Below, one piece after another: positions 1 to 9,411 of a stretch of 64,000 bases of DNA. Positions within the stretch are counted from its first letter, which is position 1. Every line of letters starts with the position of its first letter. Under the pieces are notes generated by a model that did not search any database, was not told the DNA's origin, and worked only from the letters and a program-made list of their open reading frames with translations. The stretch lies in assembly GCF_024806495.1 (NCBI RefSeq), contig NZ_JANUFF010000001.1, forward strand, positions 682,001 through 746,000. The letters are read 5' to 3'. The DNA is from Chryseobacterium sp. JUb7. Lineage in GTDB: Bacteria > Bacteroidota > Bacteroidia > Flavobacteriales > Weeksellaceae. Both the position numbers and the translations under genes were made by a program.

Positions 1-559
1 CTACAATATCAAGTTTAGCTGCTGGTGCAGTATTTCCTATTCCGACTCTTCCTAAATTATCATCTGTAAGATACATAAGCTCATTTGGAGTGATTCCCAC
101 ACTGAAAGAAAGATATCGAGGTCCACTGTTGCTGGCGCCGGTATTTACATCTCCGAAGTTTATTCGGGCAATTCTTCCTCCGTTGATGCTTGAAGAGGTT
201 CTCATATTAATCCCGAAATTATCTGCCCTGTTCCCATAAGCATAAGTATCCTGACCAATATTAATATCCAATGCTTCTTTCGTTGTTGCGGAAGTGATTG
301 CTGCATTAAAATAACCACTTCCTTCCACATCCAGTTTACGGGTAGGAGAAACAGTTCCTATACCCACATTTCCACTGGTTGCTATTGAAAAATCATTGGC
401 TTGTTGAGCTGCGGTTGGCGTACCTGTTGCCGGATTGTCTTTTCCGCCATCAACGGTAAATGCTCCAATAGGATTAGGAGTATTGATCCCTATCTGTGCG
501 CTAATTTTTACCGTAAAGACTGATGCAGCCAGTACGAGAGATAGTACGGTTTTTTTCAT
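1..559 (-). CDS. Secreted repeat protein, N-terminal part (cut by window edge)
   Basis: The gene starts at an ATG whose complement lies at 557-559 and runs off the left end, so about 186 N-terminal residues are visible. They begin with a signal peptide (MKKTVLSLVLAASVFTVKIS-AQ), followed by IGINTPNP and then by modules of the form VGIGTxxPxxKLDVxG (VGIGTVSPTRKLDVEG, VGIGNTAPAAKLDIV). Such modules are common in flavobacterial surface or secreted proteins of unknown role and recall fibre-like repeat proteins. The first ~55 codons are almost the same as those of the next gene at 806-2065, so the two are tandem duplicates. No catalytic motif is visible and the C-terminal domain is outside the window. 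Function unknown. Confidence 0.85.
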   Translation of the reverse strand, partial: MKKTVLSLVLAASVFTVKISAQIGINTPNPIGAFTVDGGKDNPATGTPTAAQQANDFSIATSGNVGIGTVSPTRKLDVEGSGYFNAAITSATTKEALDINIGQDTYAYGNRADNFGINMRTSSSINGGRIARINFGDVNTGASNSGPRYLSFSVGITPNELMYLTDDNLGRVGIGNTAPAAKLDIV

Positions 560-700
560 AAGTTAAAAGTTTTTTATATAATTATCTGATTCATCGTAAA
601 TTTAATATTTATTTGCTAATAAATCTATTTTTTTTCGTTAAAAACTCAATATTAATCAAATTTATTAATTGAAAGTTAAATATTACATACATATCAGAAT

Positions 701-727
701 AAAAAAACCGGAATCGACATCCGGTTT
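701..727 (-). terminator. Rho-independent terminator after the 419-aa repeat protein
   Basis: Inverted repeat AAACCGGA (705-712) and TCCGGTTT (720-727) with a 7-nt loop. On the minus strand the stem is followed by seven T. It lies 79 bp past the stop of the gene at 806-2065. Confidence 0.8.
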
Positions 728-805
728 GTATTTGTGTATATTAGAATCCTTGTGCCAAAGTTAAGATTATCTTTGAGGGAGAAATAATCTTGTAAAAGAA
801 ACAGT

Positions 806-2065
806 TTAATTTATTCGGGTAAGCGTGATAGAATATGCTCTGGCAATATTTCCATTGTTGGTCACGTTTATTGTTCCCGCCGAAGGCATTGTTAGAGTAT
901 AATCAAATGCAGTACTGTTTCCACCGTCTGCACAACCTGTTACCCCGGCCCATGATACCCCAACAGTAGATTTTACTGATTGTGCAAAGGCAGGGTGATT
1001 ATTGGAAGGCGAAGCAATAACCAGCAGCCCATTTTGACCATTTATGGCAAAATAACCATTGCTAGAAGAATTCTGAATCATAAAATCTGTCATTGCAACA
1101 GCTCCACAGGCATTACCTAAAAGAACAGTAGCTCTGTAAAGAGCACCATCTACCATACCAGTAATCAGAGTTCCGGTACCACCACTTGCTACTGATGCTG
1201 ATGTAGCACTTGTAACTCCTCCAAGGGTTGCCGAAGCTGGTTTTACTAAAACACCAGTAGCATCAGCATAAACTGGCGTTACTACAGTAGAACCGGCTAC
1301 TGAGCTCATTGTCCTTACTCTAGTTGTGCCATTTATATCCAAAGTATTTGTCGGAGCAGCGTTATTACCAATTCCGACACTTGTACCGACAGTACTTATA
1401 GCCGCATTGGCTCCGGCTGTACCAAGAGTTCCTCCCATGAAAGTATTACCATTTTCCTGTAATATGATACGGCGGACATTATTGGTACGGTCAATAATAC
1501 TGAACTGATGGGTAGGAGATGTTGTTTCAGAAGCGAGTCCCCAAGTAGAGGTTGTATTACTAAGCCTCACCTCTGCTCCTTCAACATGAAATTTAGTCGC
1601 AGGGGCAGCTGTTCCGACTCCCATATTACCATTCGGCCTCATAGTTGCCACAGTTACCAATGTTTGACCATCACCATATGTCCCCGCAGTATTAGATCCT
1701 ACATTAAACTGTAATCCTGTTTCAGCACCTGATGCATTGATAGTAGGTGCCGAGGTATTGGAAAGATCAATCCATAAATTGTCCCAACTTCCACTGCCAG
1801 GACTTCTTTTAATTCCAAAAGTATCTCCTACAATATCCAGTTTCGCTGCTGGTGCAATAGTTCCTATTCCTACACTACCGGTAGCAGCAACTGAAAAATC
1901 ATTAGCTTGTTGCGCTGTAGTAGGGGTACCAGTTACAGGATCATCTTTGGCACCATCGACAGTAAATGCACCAATTGGATTAGCAGTATTAATCCCTATT
2001 TGAGCACTCATTTTAAATGTAATGGCCGAGACAGCCAATACAAGAGATAGTACGGTTTTTTTCAT
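806..2065 (-). CDS. Secreted VGIGT-repeat protein, 419 aa
   Basis: It has a signal peptide (MKKTVLSLVLAVSAITFKMS-AQ), a conserved IGINTANPIGAFTVDG start, then at least three degenerate modules near residues 63-80, 148-165 and 230-247 (VGIGTIAPAAKLDIVG, MGVGTAAPATKFHVEG, VGIGNNAAPTNTLDING). The C-terminal ~130 residues, from about 290, are rich in Gly, Ser and Ala and look like a beta-sandwich ending in SITLTRIN. It is a tandem paralogue of the truncated gene at the left edge, and a more distant relative (QVGINTASPKATLDVVG) lies at 11158-12006. I see no Ig-like T9SS sorting signal with confidence. A role as a surface or extracellular structural protein is an inference. Confidence 0.85.
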   Translation of the reverse strand: MKKTVLSLVLAVSAITFKMSAQIGINTANPIGAFTVDGAKDDPVTGTPTTAQQANDFSVAATGSVGIGTIAPAAKLDIVGDTFGIKRSPGSGSWDNLWIDLSNTSAPTINASGAETGLQFNVGSNTAGTYGDGQTLVTVATMRPNGNMGVGTAAPATKFHVEGAEVRLSNTTSTWGLASETTSPTHQFSIIDRTNNVRRIILQENGNTFMGGTLGTAGANAAISTVGTSVGIGNNAAPTNTLDINGTTRVRTMSSVAGSTVVTPVYADATGVLVKPASATLGGVTSATSASVASGGTGTLITGMVDGALYRATVLLGNACGAVAMTDFMIQNSSSNGYFAINGQNGLLVIASPSNNHPAFAQSVKSTVGVSWAGVTGCADGGNSTAFDYTLTMPSAGTINVTNNGNIARAYSITLTRIN

Positions 2066-2341
2066 AGACTAGTAGTTTTATATTAAGTATTGTGAATTAT
2101 GTAAATTTAACAAAATTTTATATAATAAACTGATTTTTTTCGATTTAATTGTAAAATTTTAACTAAAAATGTAAATTAATAATCAAATATATTTTATTAA
2201 AAATATCAACAATAAGTGAGTAATTTATAAAACCGATAGTCTTTTGAGACTAAATATGAAACAATACTTTTAATATTCCATAAATAGTGATTTTTTATAA
2301 AAATGATTTTTAGAGTTCGCAGAATATATAAAGTTTAATTT

Positions 2342-3208
2342 TTACCGATGCAGAAATTGATAGAAAACTTTCATTGCTTTCTTTTCGTAGGCATCTTTTA
2401 ATGAAATCAACATGGCTGTACGGATCATATTTTTACCTTTGATGGGAATGGTTGTCAGTTCATCTTTTTCGGTTACCGTAGTCTGAGCCAGAATCGTGTA
2501 CCATTTTCCACTTTTTATCAATTCAAGTAAGGTGGGAATATCATTGATTTCAATCAGGACTTTAGGCTTTAACCCACTGTTTTTAAAAGCTTCTGTTACA
2601 AATTTTGTGGTACTGTAGCCTTTTGTGGGAAGCGCCAGTGGAAGGTTAATAATTTCTTTTAGAGTTATGCTTTCTTTCCTGATAATTGCCGCATTTTTTG
2701 AAACCACTAAAGTCATTGGTGAGGTAAATAACGGAATATATTTAAACACTTCTTCCCTATTCCCTTCTGCAAAAGTAAGCGCAAAATCGAGTTCAAGATG
2801 ATGGAGTTTTTCGATCAGCTCAGAAGTTGTTCCAAATACAATATTTACTTTTACTTCAGGATATTCCACCGAAAACCGGATCAGTGCTTCAATCAAAGTG
2901 GAACGCATCCCGTAAGTAACTCCAATATTAAGCTCACCACTTTTAAGCTCTTCCAGATCTCTCAATGCCAAAAAGCCTTCCTGGGATTTCAGAAGGCTCT
3001 TTTCTGCATAGGCTGAAAATATTTTGCCGGCTTCGGTAAGTGAAATTCTTTTTCCAATCCTGTTAAACAGTGGAATTCCCAATTCTTCTTCCAGTTGTTT
3101 AATCTGTTGTGAAAGCGTACTCTGGCTGATGTACAGATGATTAGCCGCTTCAGTAAAATTAAGTAATTCTTTAGCTTTAAGAAAATAACGAAGTTGTCTG
3201 AGTTCCAT
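2342..3208 (-). CDS. LysR-family transcriptional regulator
   Basis: 288 aa, the usual LysR length. Residues 1-60 form the winged helix-turn-helix (MELRQLRYFLKAKELLNFTE, then AANHLYISQSTLSQQIKQLE); the rest is the two-lobed effector domain. It begins 68 bp after the stop of the SSS symporter gene on the same strand, so it could be the last gene of the galactose operon or have its own promoter in that gap. The effector cannot be read from sequence. Adjacency to galactose genes does not prove that it controls them, since a divergent GntR regulator at 8413 is the better candidate. Confidence 0.92.
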   Translation of the reverse strand: MELRQLRYFLKAKELLNFTEAANHLYISQSTLSQQIKQLEEELGIPLFNRIGKRISLTEAGKIFSAYAEKSLLKSQEGFLALRDLEELKSGELNIGVTYGMRSTLIEALIRFSVEYPEVKVNIVFGTTSELIEKLHHLELDFALTFAEGNREEVFKYIPLFTSPMTLVVSKNAAIIRKESITLKEIINLPLALPTKGYSTTKFVTEAFKNSGLKPKVLIEINDIPTLLELIKSGKWYTILAQTTVTEKDELTTIPIKGKNMIRTAMLISLKDAYEKKAMKVFYQFLHR

Positions 3209-3276
3209 TTTGCAAATAGGTTTTATCGATGAATAATTTCATAAAAACACTTTTCACAAATTTAGAAATTTATCAT

Positions 3277-4947
3277 TTACCAAAAGACCGTATATAAAAC
3301 AACAAGTACTGTTATAATGATTATACTTCCAATGGTAAAACTTCGATTGGTTTTAAACATCGAGATATCAACCTCCAAACTATTGACCTGCAATCCCTTT
3401 CTGGTTTCTTTGAGGCTGATGAAAATCATTCCCAGAACACACATGATAAATACTACCGCCATTCTGTCTATAAAAGGTATCTCGTAGATGCCATTTGCGT
3501 TCGGAACTGCAAAACCAATGAGGTTTAAAAACGACAAATCAGCTATCATCGGCAGAAATTTTAAAATAACGGAGAAAATAAAACCTCCGATAGTAGCAAA
3601 CAATGCAGCATTCGAGGTCGTCTTTTTCCAGAAGAAGCCTAAAATAAACATCGCAAATACTCCGGGACTTACAAAACCTGTATATTCCTGAATGTACTGA
3701 AAGCCGCCTTTTTTATCAATTCCGAGAAACGGAGAAACAATAATAGCAATGATAAAAGAAGTGACAACAGCGATTTTACCGATCTTCACCAGATTTTTTT
3801 CGGAAGAGTCTTTTCTGATATATTGTTTGTAAATATCCAGAGTAAAAATGGTGGCAATACTGTTTGCTTTCCCGGCCAGTGAAGCGACAATAGCAGCAGT
3901 AAGAGCTGCAAATGACAAGCCTTTGAGACCTGAAGGCAGCAAATTGAGCAATGTAGGATAAGCACGATCCGGATTTAAGCTTCCATCCTGTATCATCTCC
4001 TGCTGGAACAGTCCTTTTTGATATAAAACATAAGCGGCAATTCCGGGTAAAACGACAATAACAGGCATTAACAGTTTCAGAAAAGCCGCAAAAAGAATTC
4101 CGGTTCGGGCTGTTTTAAGGTCTGCGCCCAGGGCTCTTTGGGTGATATACTGATTGCAGCCCCAGTAATTGAGATTTACAATCACCATTCCGCCAATCAG
4201 CACAGAAATTCCAGGCAAATCCAAATAGTGGGGATCTGTTTTTCTGAAAATCATATGAAAATGTTCATCAGCATGCTCTTTCATTAAGGCCAGTCCTTTT
4301 CCAAATCCGGAAAATCCAAATTCTGAAGATACCAGAGTGACGGCAAGATAAGTAGTCACCAATCCGCCGACAATCAGGAAAAAAACCTGAATAACATCCG
4401 TATATCCGATCACTTTCATTCCTCCCAGTGTGATCATCACCGCAAATAAAGCAAGAAACCCCATACACAGTGCTAGATTAAACCCTGAAATACTGTTGAG
4501 CGCCAAAGCCCCTAAATACAGTATAGACGTAAGATTCACAATAACATATAACATCAGCCAAAAAACAGACATAATCAAAGCTACTTTTTCGTTGTACCGT
4601 TTATGAAGATACTGTGGCATCGTATAAATTTTATTTTTCAGATACACCGGAATAAAAAATACAGCAACTATAATCAGCGTAAAAGCAGCCATCCATTCAT
4701 AAGTTGCAATCGCGAGTCCCATACTAAAACCGCTTCCGCTCATTCCGATAAACTGTTCTGCACTGATATTACTCGCAATCAATGAAGCTCCGATAGCCCA
4801 CCAGGTAAGTGATCCTTCTGCCAGAAAATAATCTTTACTGTCTACTTTTTCGCTCTTCTTTTTCCTGAAAATATAAATTCCATATACAACAATGATAATG
4901 AAGTATAATGTAAATACAATGTAATCAAAAGTGGTTAATTTGCTCAT
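3277..4947 (-). CDS. Sodium:solute symporter (SSS/SGLT family), probable galactose transporter
   Basis: 556 aa with about 14 hydrophobic segments. The N-terminal YFLAEGSLTWWAIGASLIAS and SAEQFIGMSGSGFSMGLA regions match the SGLT-like branch of the solute:sodium symporter family, inner-membrane proteins that move sugar together with Na+. The start codon overlaps the galT stop by 4 bp (ATGA), which implies translational coupling and supports galactose or a related hexose as the substrate. The substrate call therefore rests on context; the family call rests on sequence. Confidence 0.9.
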   Translation of the reverse strand: MSKLTTFDYIVFTLYFIIIVVYGIYIFRKKKSEKVDSKDYFLAEGSLTWWAIGASLIASNISAEQFIGMSGSGFSMGLAIATYEWMAAFTLIIVAVFFIPVYLKNKIYTMPQYLHKRYNEKVALIMSVFWLMLYVIVNLTSILYLGALALNSISGFNLALCMGFLALFAVMITLGGMKVIGYTDVIQVFFLIVGGLVTTYLAVTLVSSEFGFSGFGKGLALMKEHADEHFHMIFRKTDPHYLDLPGISVLIGGMVIVNLNYWGCNQYITQRALGADLKTARTGILFAAFLKLLMPVIVVLPGIAAYVLYQKGLFQQEMIQDGSLNPDRAYPTLLNLLPSGLKGLSFAALTAAIVASLAGKANSIATIFTLDIYKQYIRKDSSEKNLVKIGKIAVVTSFIIAIIVSPFLGIDKKGGFQYIQEYTGFVSPGVFAMFILGFFWKKTTSNAALFATIGGFIFSVILKFLPMIADLSFLNLIGFAVPNANGIYEIPFIDRMAVVFIMCVLGMIFISLKETRKGLQVNSLEVDISMFKTNRSFTIGSIIIITVLVVLYTVFW

Positions 4948-6002
4948 ATTTCAGATAAGGCTTTATAATGAATATCGGATAGATTTCTTAATACTTCAGC
5001 GCTTTGTTCAGGGGTAATATCACGCTGTGACTCGGCAAGCATTTCATAGCCGACCATAAATTTCTTTACTGTTGCAGACCTCAGCAACGGCGGATAAAAA
5101 TGCATATGAAAATGCCATTCCGGATGAGGTTTCCCATCGGTCGGAGCCTGATGAATTCCTGCAGAATAGGGAAATGAAACCTTAAAAAGATTATCGTATT
5201 TTATCGTTAAAGTTTTTAAAATACTGGCATATGCTCTCTTTTCATCATCCGTAAAACTGATTATATTTTCAATCTTTCTTTTACTGACAATCATTGTTTC
5301 ATAGGGCCAGGTTGCCCAAAATGGAACCAGCGCTGCAAAATGATCATTTTCAAAAACAATTCTTTCTCCGGCCTGTAATTCTTTAGCCAAATAATTTTCA
5401 AGAAGAGATTTTCCATTCATCTCAAAATATTTCTGAAGATTCTCCTGCGTTTTTACCACCTGAGTCGGAATAGATGACTGTGCCCAGATCTGCCCGTGGG
5501 GATGCGGATTGCTGCACCCCATTACACTTCCTTTATTTTCAAAAATCTGAACATAATTGATAAAATCGACATGTCCCAAATGACGATATTCATCCTGCCA
5601 GACTTCTACAACATTAATAATATCTTCCAACTGCATTTCAGGAAGTGTGAGACTGTGATCATGTGAAAAACACACCACCCGGTTGATTCCCCTTTCCGGT
5701 TTTGTTACAAAAAATTCATCTCCAGAATCTGAAAATGCTACCTCTTCATTGAGTAAAGCTCCAAAATCGTTGTCAAAAACATAGGCTCCCTTATAGTCCG
5801 GGTTTTTATCTCCATTCACGCGCATGTTACCCGAACATAAATAACACGAAGGGTCGTGCTGTGCAGGTTTTTCAACAGACATTTTTTCCTGCTGACCCTG
5901 CCAGGGGCGCTTTGCCCGTTGCGGAGAAACCAGAATCCATTCATCCAAGAGCGGATTATATCTGCGGTGCGGATGATCTTTATGATTAAATGCTGTATTC
6001 AT
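4944..6002 (-). CDS. galT: Galactose-1-phosphate uridylyltransferase
   Basis: 352 aa, normal for GalT. It exchanges UMP between UDP-glucose and galactose 1-phosphate in the Leloir pathway. It shows PHRRYNPLLDEWILVSPQR near the N-terminus, a CYLC metal-site pair near residue 55, the catalytic NPHPHGQIW motif in the HIT-like fold (second His is the nucleophile), and the late HPEWHFHMHFYPP block. Its start overlaps the end of galK by 17 bp and its end overlaps the symporter by 4 bp, so galK, galT and the transporter are co-translated. Confidence 0.96.
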   Translation of the reverse strand: MNTAFNHKDHPHRRYNPLLDEWILVSPQRAKRPWQGQQEKMSVEKPAQHDPSCYLCSGNMRVNGDKNPDYKGAYVFDNDFGALLNEEVAFSDSGDEFFVTKPERGINRVVCFSHDHSLTLPEMQLEDIINVVEVWQDEYRHLGHVDFINYVQIFENKGSVMGCSNPHPHGQIWAQSSIPTQVVKTQENLQKYFEMNGKSLLENYLAKELQAGERIVFENDHFAALVPFWATWPYETMIVSKRKIENIISFTDDEKRAYASILKTLTIKYDNLFKVSFPYSAGIHQAPTDGKPHPEWHFHMHFYPPLLRSATVKKFMVGYEMLAESQRDITPEQSAEVLRNLSDIHYKALSEI

Positions 6003-7173
6003 TTTCTTTGTATTGATGGGTTCCGTCGGAAATTTTCACTTCATAAACATTCATCTCGATGTCGTAGGCTTTTTTATACTGATTTTTCACCTTATCAATT
6101 ACCTGTCGGACATCATTGGTTTTAATCAGATTAACAGAACAGCCACCAAAACCTCCGCCCATCATTCTTGATCCTGCCACTCCTTCCAATTTTAAGGTCT
6201 CGTCAACCAAAAAATCAATTTCTGGACAGCTGACTTCATATTCTTTTGAAAGACCGTGATGGGTTTCGGTAAGAAGCCTGCCCAGTTTTTCATAATCTTT
6301 ACCGGCAAGCGACCGTGCTGCATCTTCGACCCGTCTAATTTCTTCAATCACATAAAGACATCTTTTGTATACTTTATCACTCAGTTCATCTTTTACAGCG
6401 TTCAGCATTTCCCGACTGCAATCTCTGAAAGTTACCATCTCCGGAAAATGGTTTCTGATGATCCTTTTACCTTCTTCCACCTCTTCTCTTCGATCATTAT
6501 AGCCTGAAGTAAGATGGGTATGCTTTATACAGCTGTCAAAAAGAATTAAACTGTAATCTTCCAGTTTCGCATCAAAATATTCGTATTCCAGAGAATCACA
6601 GTTTACCATAACAACTTTGTCATCCTTTCCAAAAACAGAAGCAAACTGATCCATCACCCCGCAGTTGACCCCTACAAAATTATTTTCAGCTTTCTGCCCG
6701 ATCAGAACGATCTCCTCCTTTGTAAAATTCAGATTAAAAACGTTGTTCAGAGCATATGCAAAGCCACACTCCAAAGCAGCAGAGGAAGAAAGTCCGGATC
6801 CCATAGGAATATTCCCACTGAATACCATATCCAACCCTTTAAGTTTTTTTCCTGTATTATTAATTTCATCAACCACACCCAACAGATAATTCACCCAAAC
6901 GGAAGGAGCTTTTATCATCTCATCACTTATCGTAAATTCATAAAAATCATTAAAATCATGAGCTATAATTCGGCAGATATCCGAATCTTTTCTTTCTGTA
7001 ATGGCAATGCAGATATACCTGTCGATTGCTGCAGGAAGGACAAATCCGTCATTATAATCTACATGCTCTCCAATAATATTGATTCTTCCCGGTGATAAAA
7101 AAATACTTTCCGGAGGATCTCCAAAATGATGCTGAAAAGCCCTTTTTGTCTGTTGTACAAGCTGATTTTTCAT
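5986..7173 (-). CDS. galK: Galactokinase
   Basis: 395 aa, GHMP kinase superfamily. It phosphorylates galactose at C1 with ATP. The galactokinase signature GRINIIGEHVDYNDGFVLP is near residue 28, the ATP-binding PMGSGLSSSAALE near residue 125, and the third motif MMGGGFGGCSVNL near residue 340. It lies 33 bp after the galM-like gene and overlaps galT. UDP-galactose 4-epimerase (galE) is not in this cluster and must be elsewhere if the pathway is complete. Confidence 0.96.
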   Translation of the reverse strand: MKNQLVQQTKRAFQHHFGDPPESIFLSPGRINIIGEHVDYNDGFVLPAAIDRYICIAITERKDSDICRIIAHDFNDFYEFTISDEMIKAPSVWVNYLLGVVDEINNTGKKLKGLDMVFSGNIPMGSGLSSSAALECGFAYALNNVFNLNFTKEEIVLIGQKAENNFVGVNCGVMDQFASVFGKDDKVVMVNCDSLEYEYFDAKLEDYSLILFDSCIKHTHLTSGYNDRREEVEEGKRIIRNHFPEMVTFRDCSREMLNAVKDELSDKVYKRCLYVIEEIRRVEDAARSLAGKDYEKLGRLLTETHHGLSKEYEVSCPEIDFLVDETLKLEGVAGSRMMGGGFGGCSVNLIKTNDVRQVIDKVKNQYKKAYDIEMNVYEVKISDGTHQYKENEYSI

Positions 7174-7206
7174 CGTTCAAAAGTTTTTAAAATTAGTATC
7201 TGATTT

Positions 7207-8166
7207 TTAGTTTATTTCAAATGTAAATTTGATTTCGTTGGAATATTTTTCTCCAGGTTTAAGAATCCCGCTTTTGAAATTTTCATGATTCGGAGAATCG
7301 GGAAAGTTCTGTGCTTCAAAACAGATTCCGCTGGTATGATGATATACTGTATTTTCTTTTCCTGTGATGTGATCACAAGAACCTCCTACATAGATATGGA
7401 CACTTGGCTGATTGGTTTCAACTTTAAGCGTTAACCCGTTTCTTTCATTAGTGAGTATCGCTGCGGTCTTTTCTCCTCTTAAAACAAAAGAAGTATCTAT
7501 TTTTGCAGGACAGGTTTTTAAAATCGAAAAGTCGAAGGGGGTATCCTGTACTGTAAGAAAATTTCCTGTAGGGATCAAATCATCATCAGATTCCAGAACT
7601 TCTTCTGCATTAACCTGCATTTTTAAGCTTCGCACATCGCCCTGATGACCATCAAGATTAAAATATGAATGTTGGGTGAGATTGATCAGAATATCTTCTT
7701 CAGTAACTGCCTGCAGAACGACATTCAATTCATTTTTATCATTCAGGCTATACTCTGCTGTTATTTTTGTTTTAAGATCATTAATGAGGATCTCATATTG
7801 TATTTCAGATTCGAATGCTGAAACCAGATTCCAAAACTGATTGCTGAGATTTAAACTTCCCCCGTGTAGGTGATGCGGTCCATGATTCTGTTCAAGCTGT
7901 ATTTCCTGAATTCCGTTCTTATATTTTCCAAAATGAACTCTTCCGGCATGAGGACCTACGACGGCACCTAAAAAAGGTTTTGCCACAAGCATAAAAGATT
8001 CGGCATAGTCTTCAATAGTATCAAACCCTAAAACAACATCCAGATTTTCATTTTCAGAAACGGGAATTGTAAGGGAAGAAATAACAGCGCCAAAATCACA
8101 ACATGTAATTTCGACGCCGTTTTTGTTCTTTAGTGTTCTAAAAAACTGTTTTTCTTTTCTCATCAT
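7207..8166 (-). CDS. galM: Aldose 1-epimerase (galactose mutarotase)
   Basis: It interconverts alpha and beta anomers of aldohexoses. It has the mutarotase motifs GPHAGRV near residue 85, NHGPHHLHGG with catalytic-type His, LTQHSYFNLDG (second His), and a late ICFEAQNFPDSPNH block carrying the catalytic Glu. No signal peptide, so cytoplasmic. The reading frame is open to a GTG at 8199 (330 aa), but I prefer one of the twin ATGs at 8166/8163, because MRKEKQFFRTLKNKNG resembles the normal family start. It is the first gene of the gal operon and is divergent from the GntR regulator. Confidence 0.9.
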   Translation of the reverse strand: MMRKEKQFFRTLKNKNGVEITCCDFGAVISSLTIPVSENENLDVVLGFDTIEDYAESFMLVAKPFLGAVVGPHAGRVHFGKYKNGIQEIQLEQNHGPHHLHGGSLNLSNQFWNLVSAFESEIQYEILINDLKTKITAEYSLNDKNELNVVLQAVTEEDILINLTQHSYFNLDGHQGDVRSLKMQVNAEEVLESDDDLIPTGNFLTVQDTPFDFSILKTCPAKIDTSFVLRGEKTAAILTNERNGLTLKVETNQPSVHIYVGGSCDHITGKENTVYHHTSGICFEAQNFPDSPNHENFKSGILKPGEKYSNEIKFTFEIN

Positions 8167-8267
8167 TTGTATTCTTAGCGTGTTTTTATGATAAGCCACA
8201 TATTAACTATGTCAATCATAATAATTTGGTTAAGATATAAACATTCAATACATTTACCGACCAATAC

Positions 8268-8300
8268 CTACCGGTTTTTCAGTTTTCACTACCGGTTTTT
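8268..8300. promoter_or_regulatory. Paired 12-bp direct repeats, candidate GntR operator
   Basis: The word CTACCGGTTTTT occurs twice, at 8268-8279 and 8289-8300, 21 bp apart start to start, i.e. two helical turns on the same face. A partial copy (TTACCGACC) lies near 8254. The repeats sit in the 213-246 bp divergent gap between galM and the GntR gene, where a regulator controlling both would bind. Binding is inferred, not shown. Confidence 0.5.
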
Positions 8301-8412
8301 ATGGTGAATATATTTAATAACATGAGGATAAAAGTTTCGCTAAAACAGTAATTATAGAGTATTTAATGACATTTATAGCTTTTCATATCTCCAGACCGTA
8401 AAATAAAAGTTT

Positions 8413-9411
8413 ATGAAAATTATTAATATCGACCGTCAAATTTCAATTCCTGTTTATAAACAAATTGTAGAAAGTATTGAAACTGCCATTATGGAGAAAA
8501 GACTCTTCCGTAATGATAAGCTTCCGTCTGTCAACAAGATTTGTATTGAATATCAGATTTCAAGAGATACCGTTTTCATGGCCTATGAAGTTTTAAAGAA
8601 AAAAGGAATCATAAAAGCTATTCCGTCCAAAGGATATTACATAAAAACTGAAGATTTTAACTATGACAAACGCTATTTCCTTCTTTTGGATGAATTAAAC
8701 ATTTTCAAAGAAGATCTGCTCAACTCTTTTCTGGACGGTCTTAATAACAAAGTACAGGTGGATACTTTTTTTTATCACTTTGATCTCGGAATGTTTCGGA
8801 AATTAATCCTTGACAATATCGGAAATTATTCCAAATATATTATTTTACCAGCCAACCTTCAGGGTGTGGAAGATATTATCCGGCAGCTTCCTGAAGAAGA
8901 TGTTTATATTTTGGATCAGATGCGGGATTCACTGCAAAATTATTCGGGTATTTATCAGAATTTTACGGAAGACATCTTTAACGCACTTAAATCCTCTCTT
9001 TCCCTTCTGGAAAAATATCAGCATTATATTTTGATATTTCCGGGGAATAAAGAGCCCATCGATATGGTAAACGGTTTTGTGAAATTTTGTAAAGCCTATA
9101 AAAAGAAATACTCCATTATTTCCGGACTGGAAAAACATACGCTAAAAAAAGGACAGGTCTTTCTCATCCCCAATGATCGCCAGCTGGTGGAAACGGTGGA
9201 AAAATGCAGAGCAAAAAAATTAAAAACCGGAAAAGATGTAGGCATCATTTCATATAACGAAACGCCCTTAAAAAAAGTTGTCGAAAATGGCATCACCACC
9301 CTATCCACAGATTTTTCGGCTATGGGAAAAAGACTTTCGGAGATTGTTCTAAAAAATGAAAAAATTCTGATCGAGAATCCTTCAAAACTATATCTGCGGG
9401 GTTCTTTATAA
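8413..9411 (+). CDS. GntR-family regulator with sugar-binding-protein-like C-terminal domain
   Basis: 332 aa. Residues ~8-75 are a GntR winged helix (ISIPVYKQIVESIETAIMEK; KLPSVNKICIEYQISRDTVF). The remaining ~250 residues resemble the LacI/periplasmic-binding type effector domain used by Bacteroidota GntR sugar regulators (PANLQGVEDIIRQLPEEDVY; DVGIISYNETPLKKVVENG). Being divergent from the galM-galK-galT-symporter operon makes it the likely galactose-responsive regulator. Its stop codon (9409-9411) directly abuts the stop of the convergent antiporter gene, with no terminator between them. Confidence 0.92.
   Translation: MKIINIDRQISIPVYKQIVESIETAIMEKRLFRNDKLPSVNKICIEYQISRDTVFMAYEVLKKKGIIKAIPSKGYYIKTEDFNYDKRYFLLLDELNIFKEDLLNSFLDGLNNKVQVDTFFYHFDLGMFRKLILDNIGNYSKYIILPANLQGVEDIIRQLPEEDVYILDQMRDSLQNYSGIYQNFTEDIFNALKSSLSLLEKYQHYILIFPGNKEPIDMVNGFVKFCKAYKKKYSIISGLEKHTLKKGQVFLIPNDRQLVETVEKCRAKKLKTGKDVGIISYNETPLKKVVENGITTLSTDFSAMGKRLSEIVLKNEKILIENPSKLYLRGSL

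Noticed and set aside
806..2065. Reading the VGIGT repeats as a phage tail fibre, hence a prophage
   Set aside because: The proteins have Sec signal peptides and no phage genes lie nearby; secreted repeat proteins of this kind are frequent in flavobacteria.
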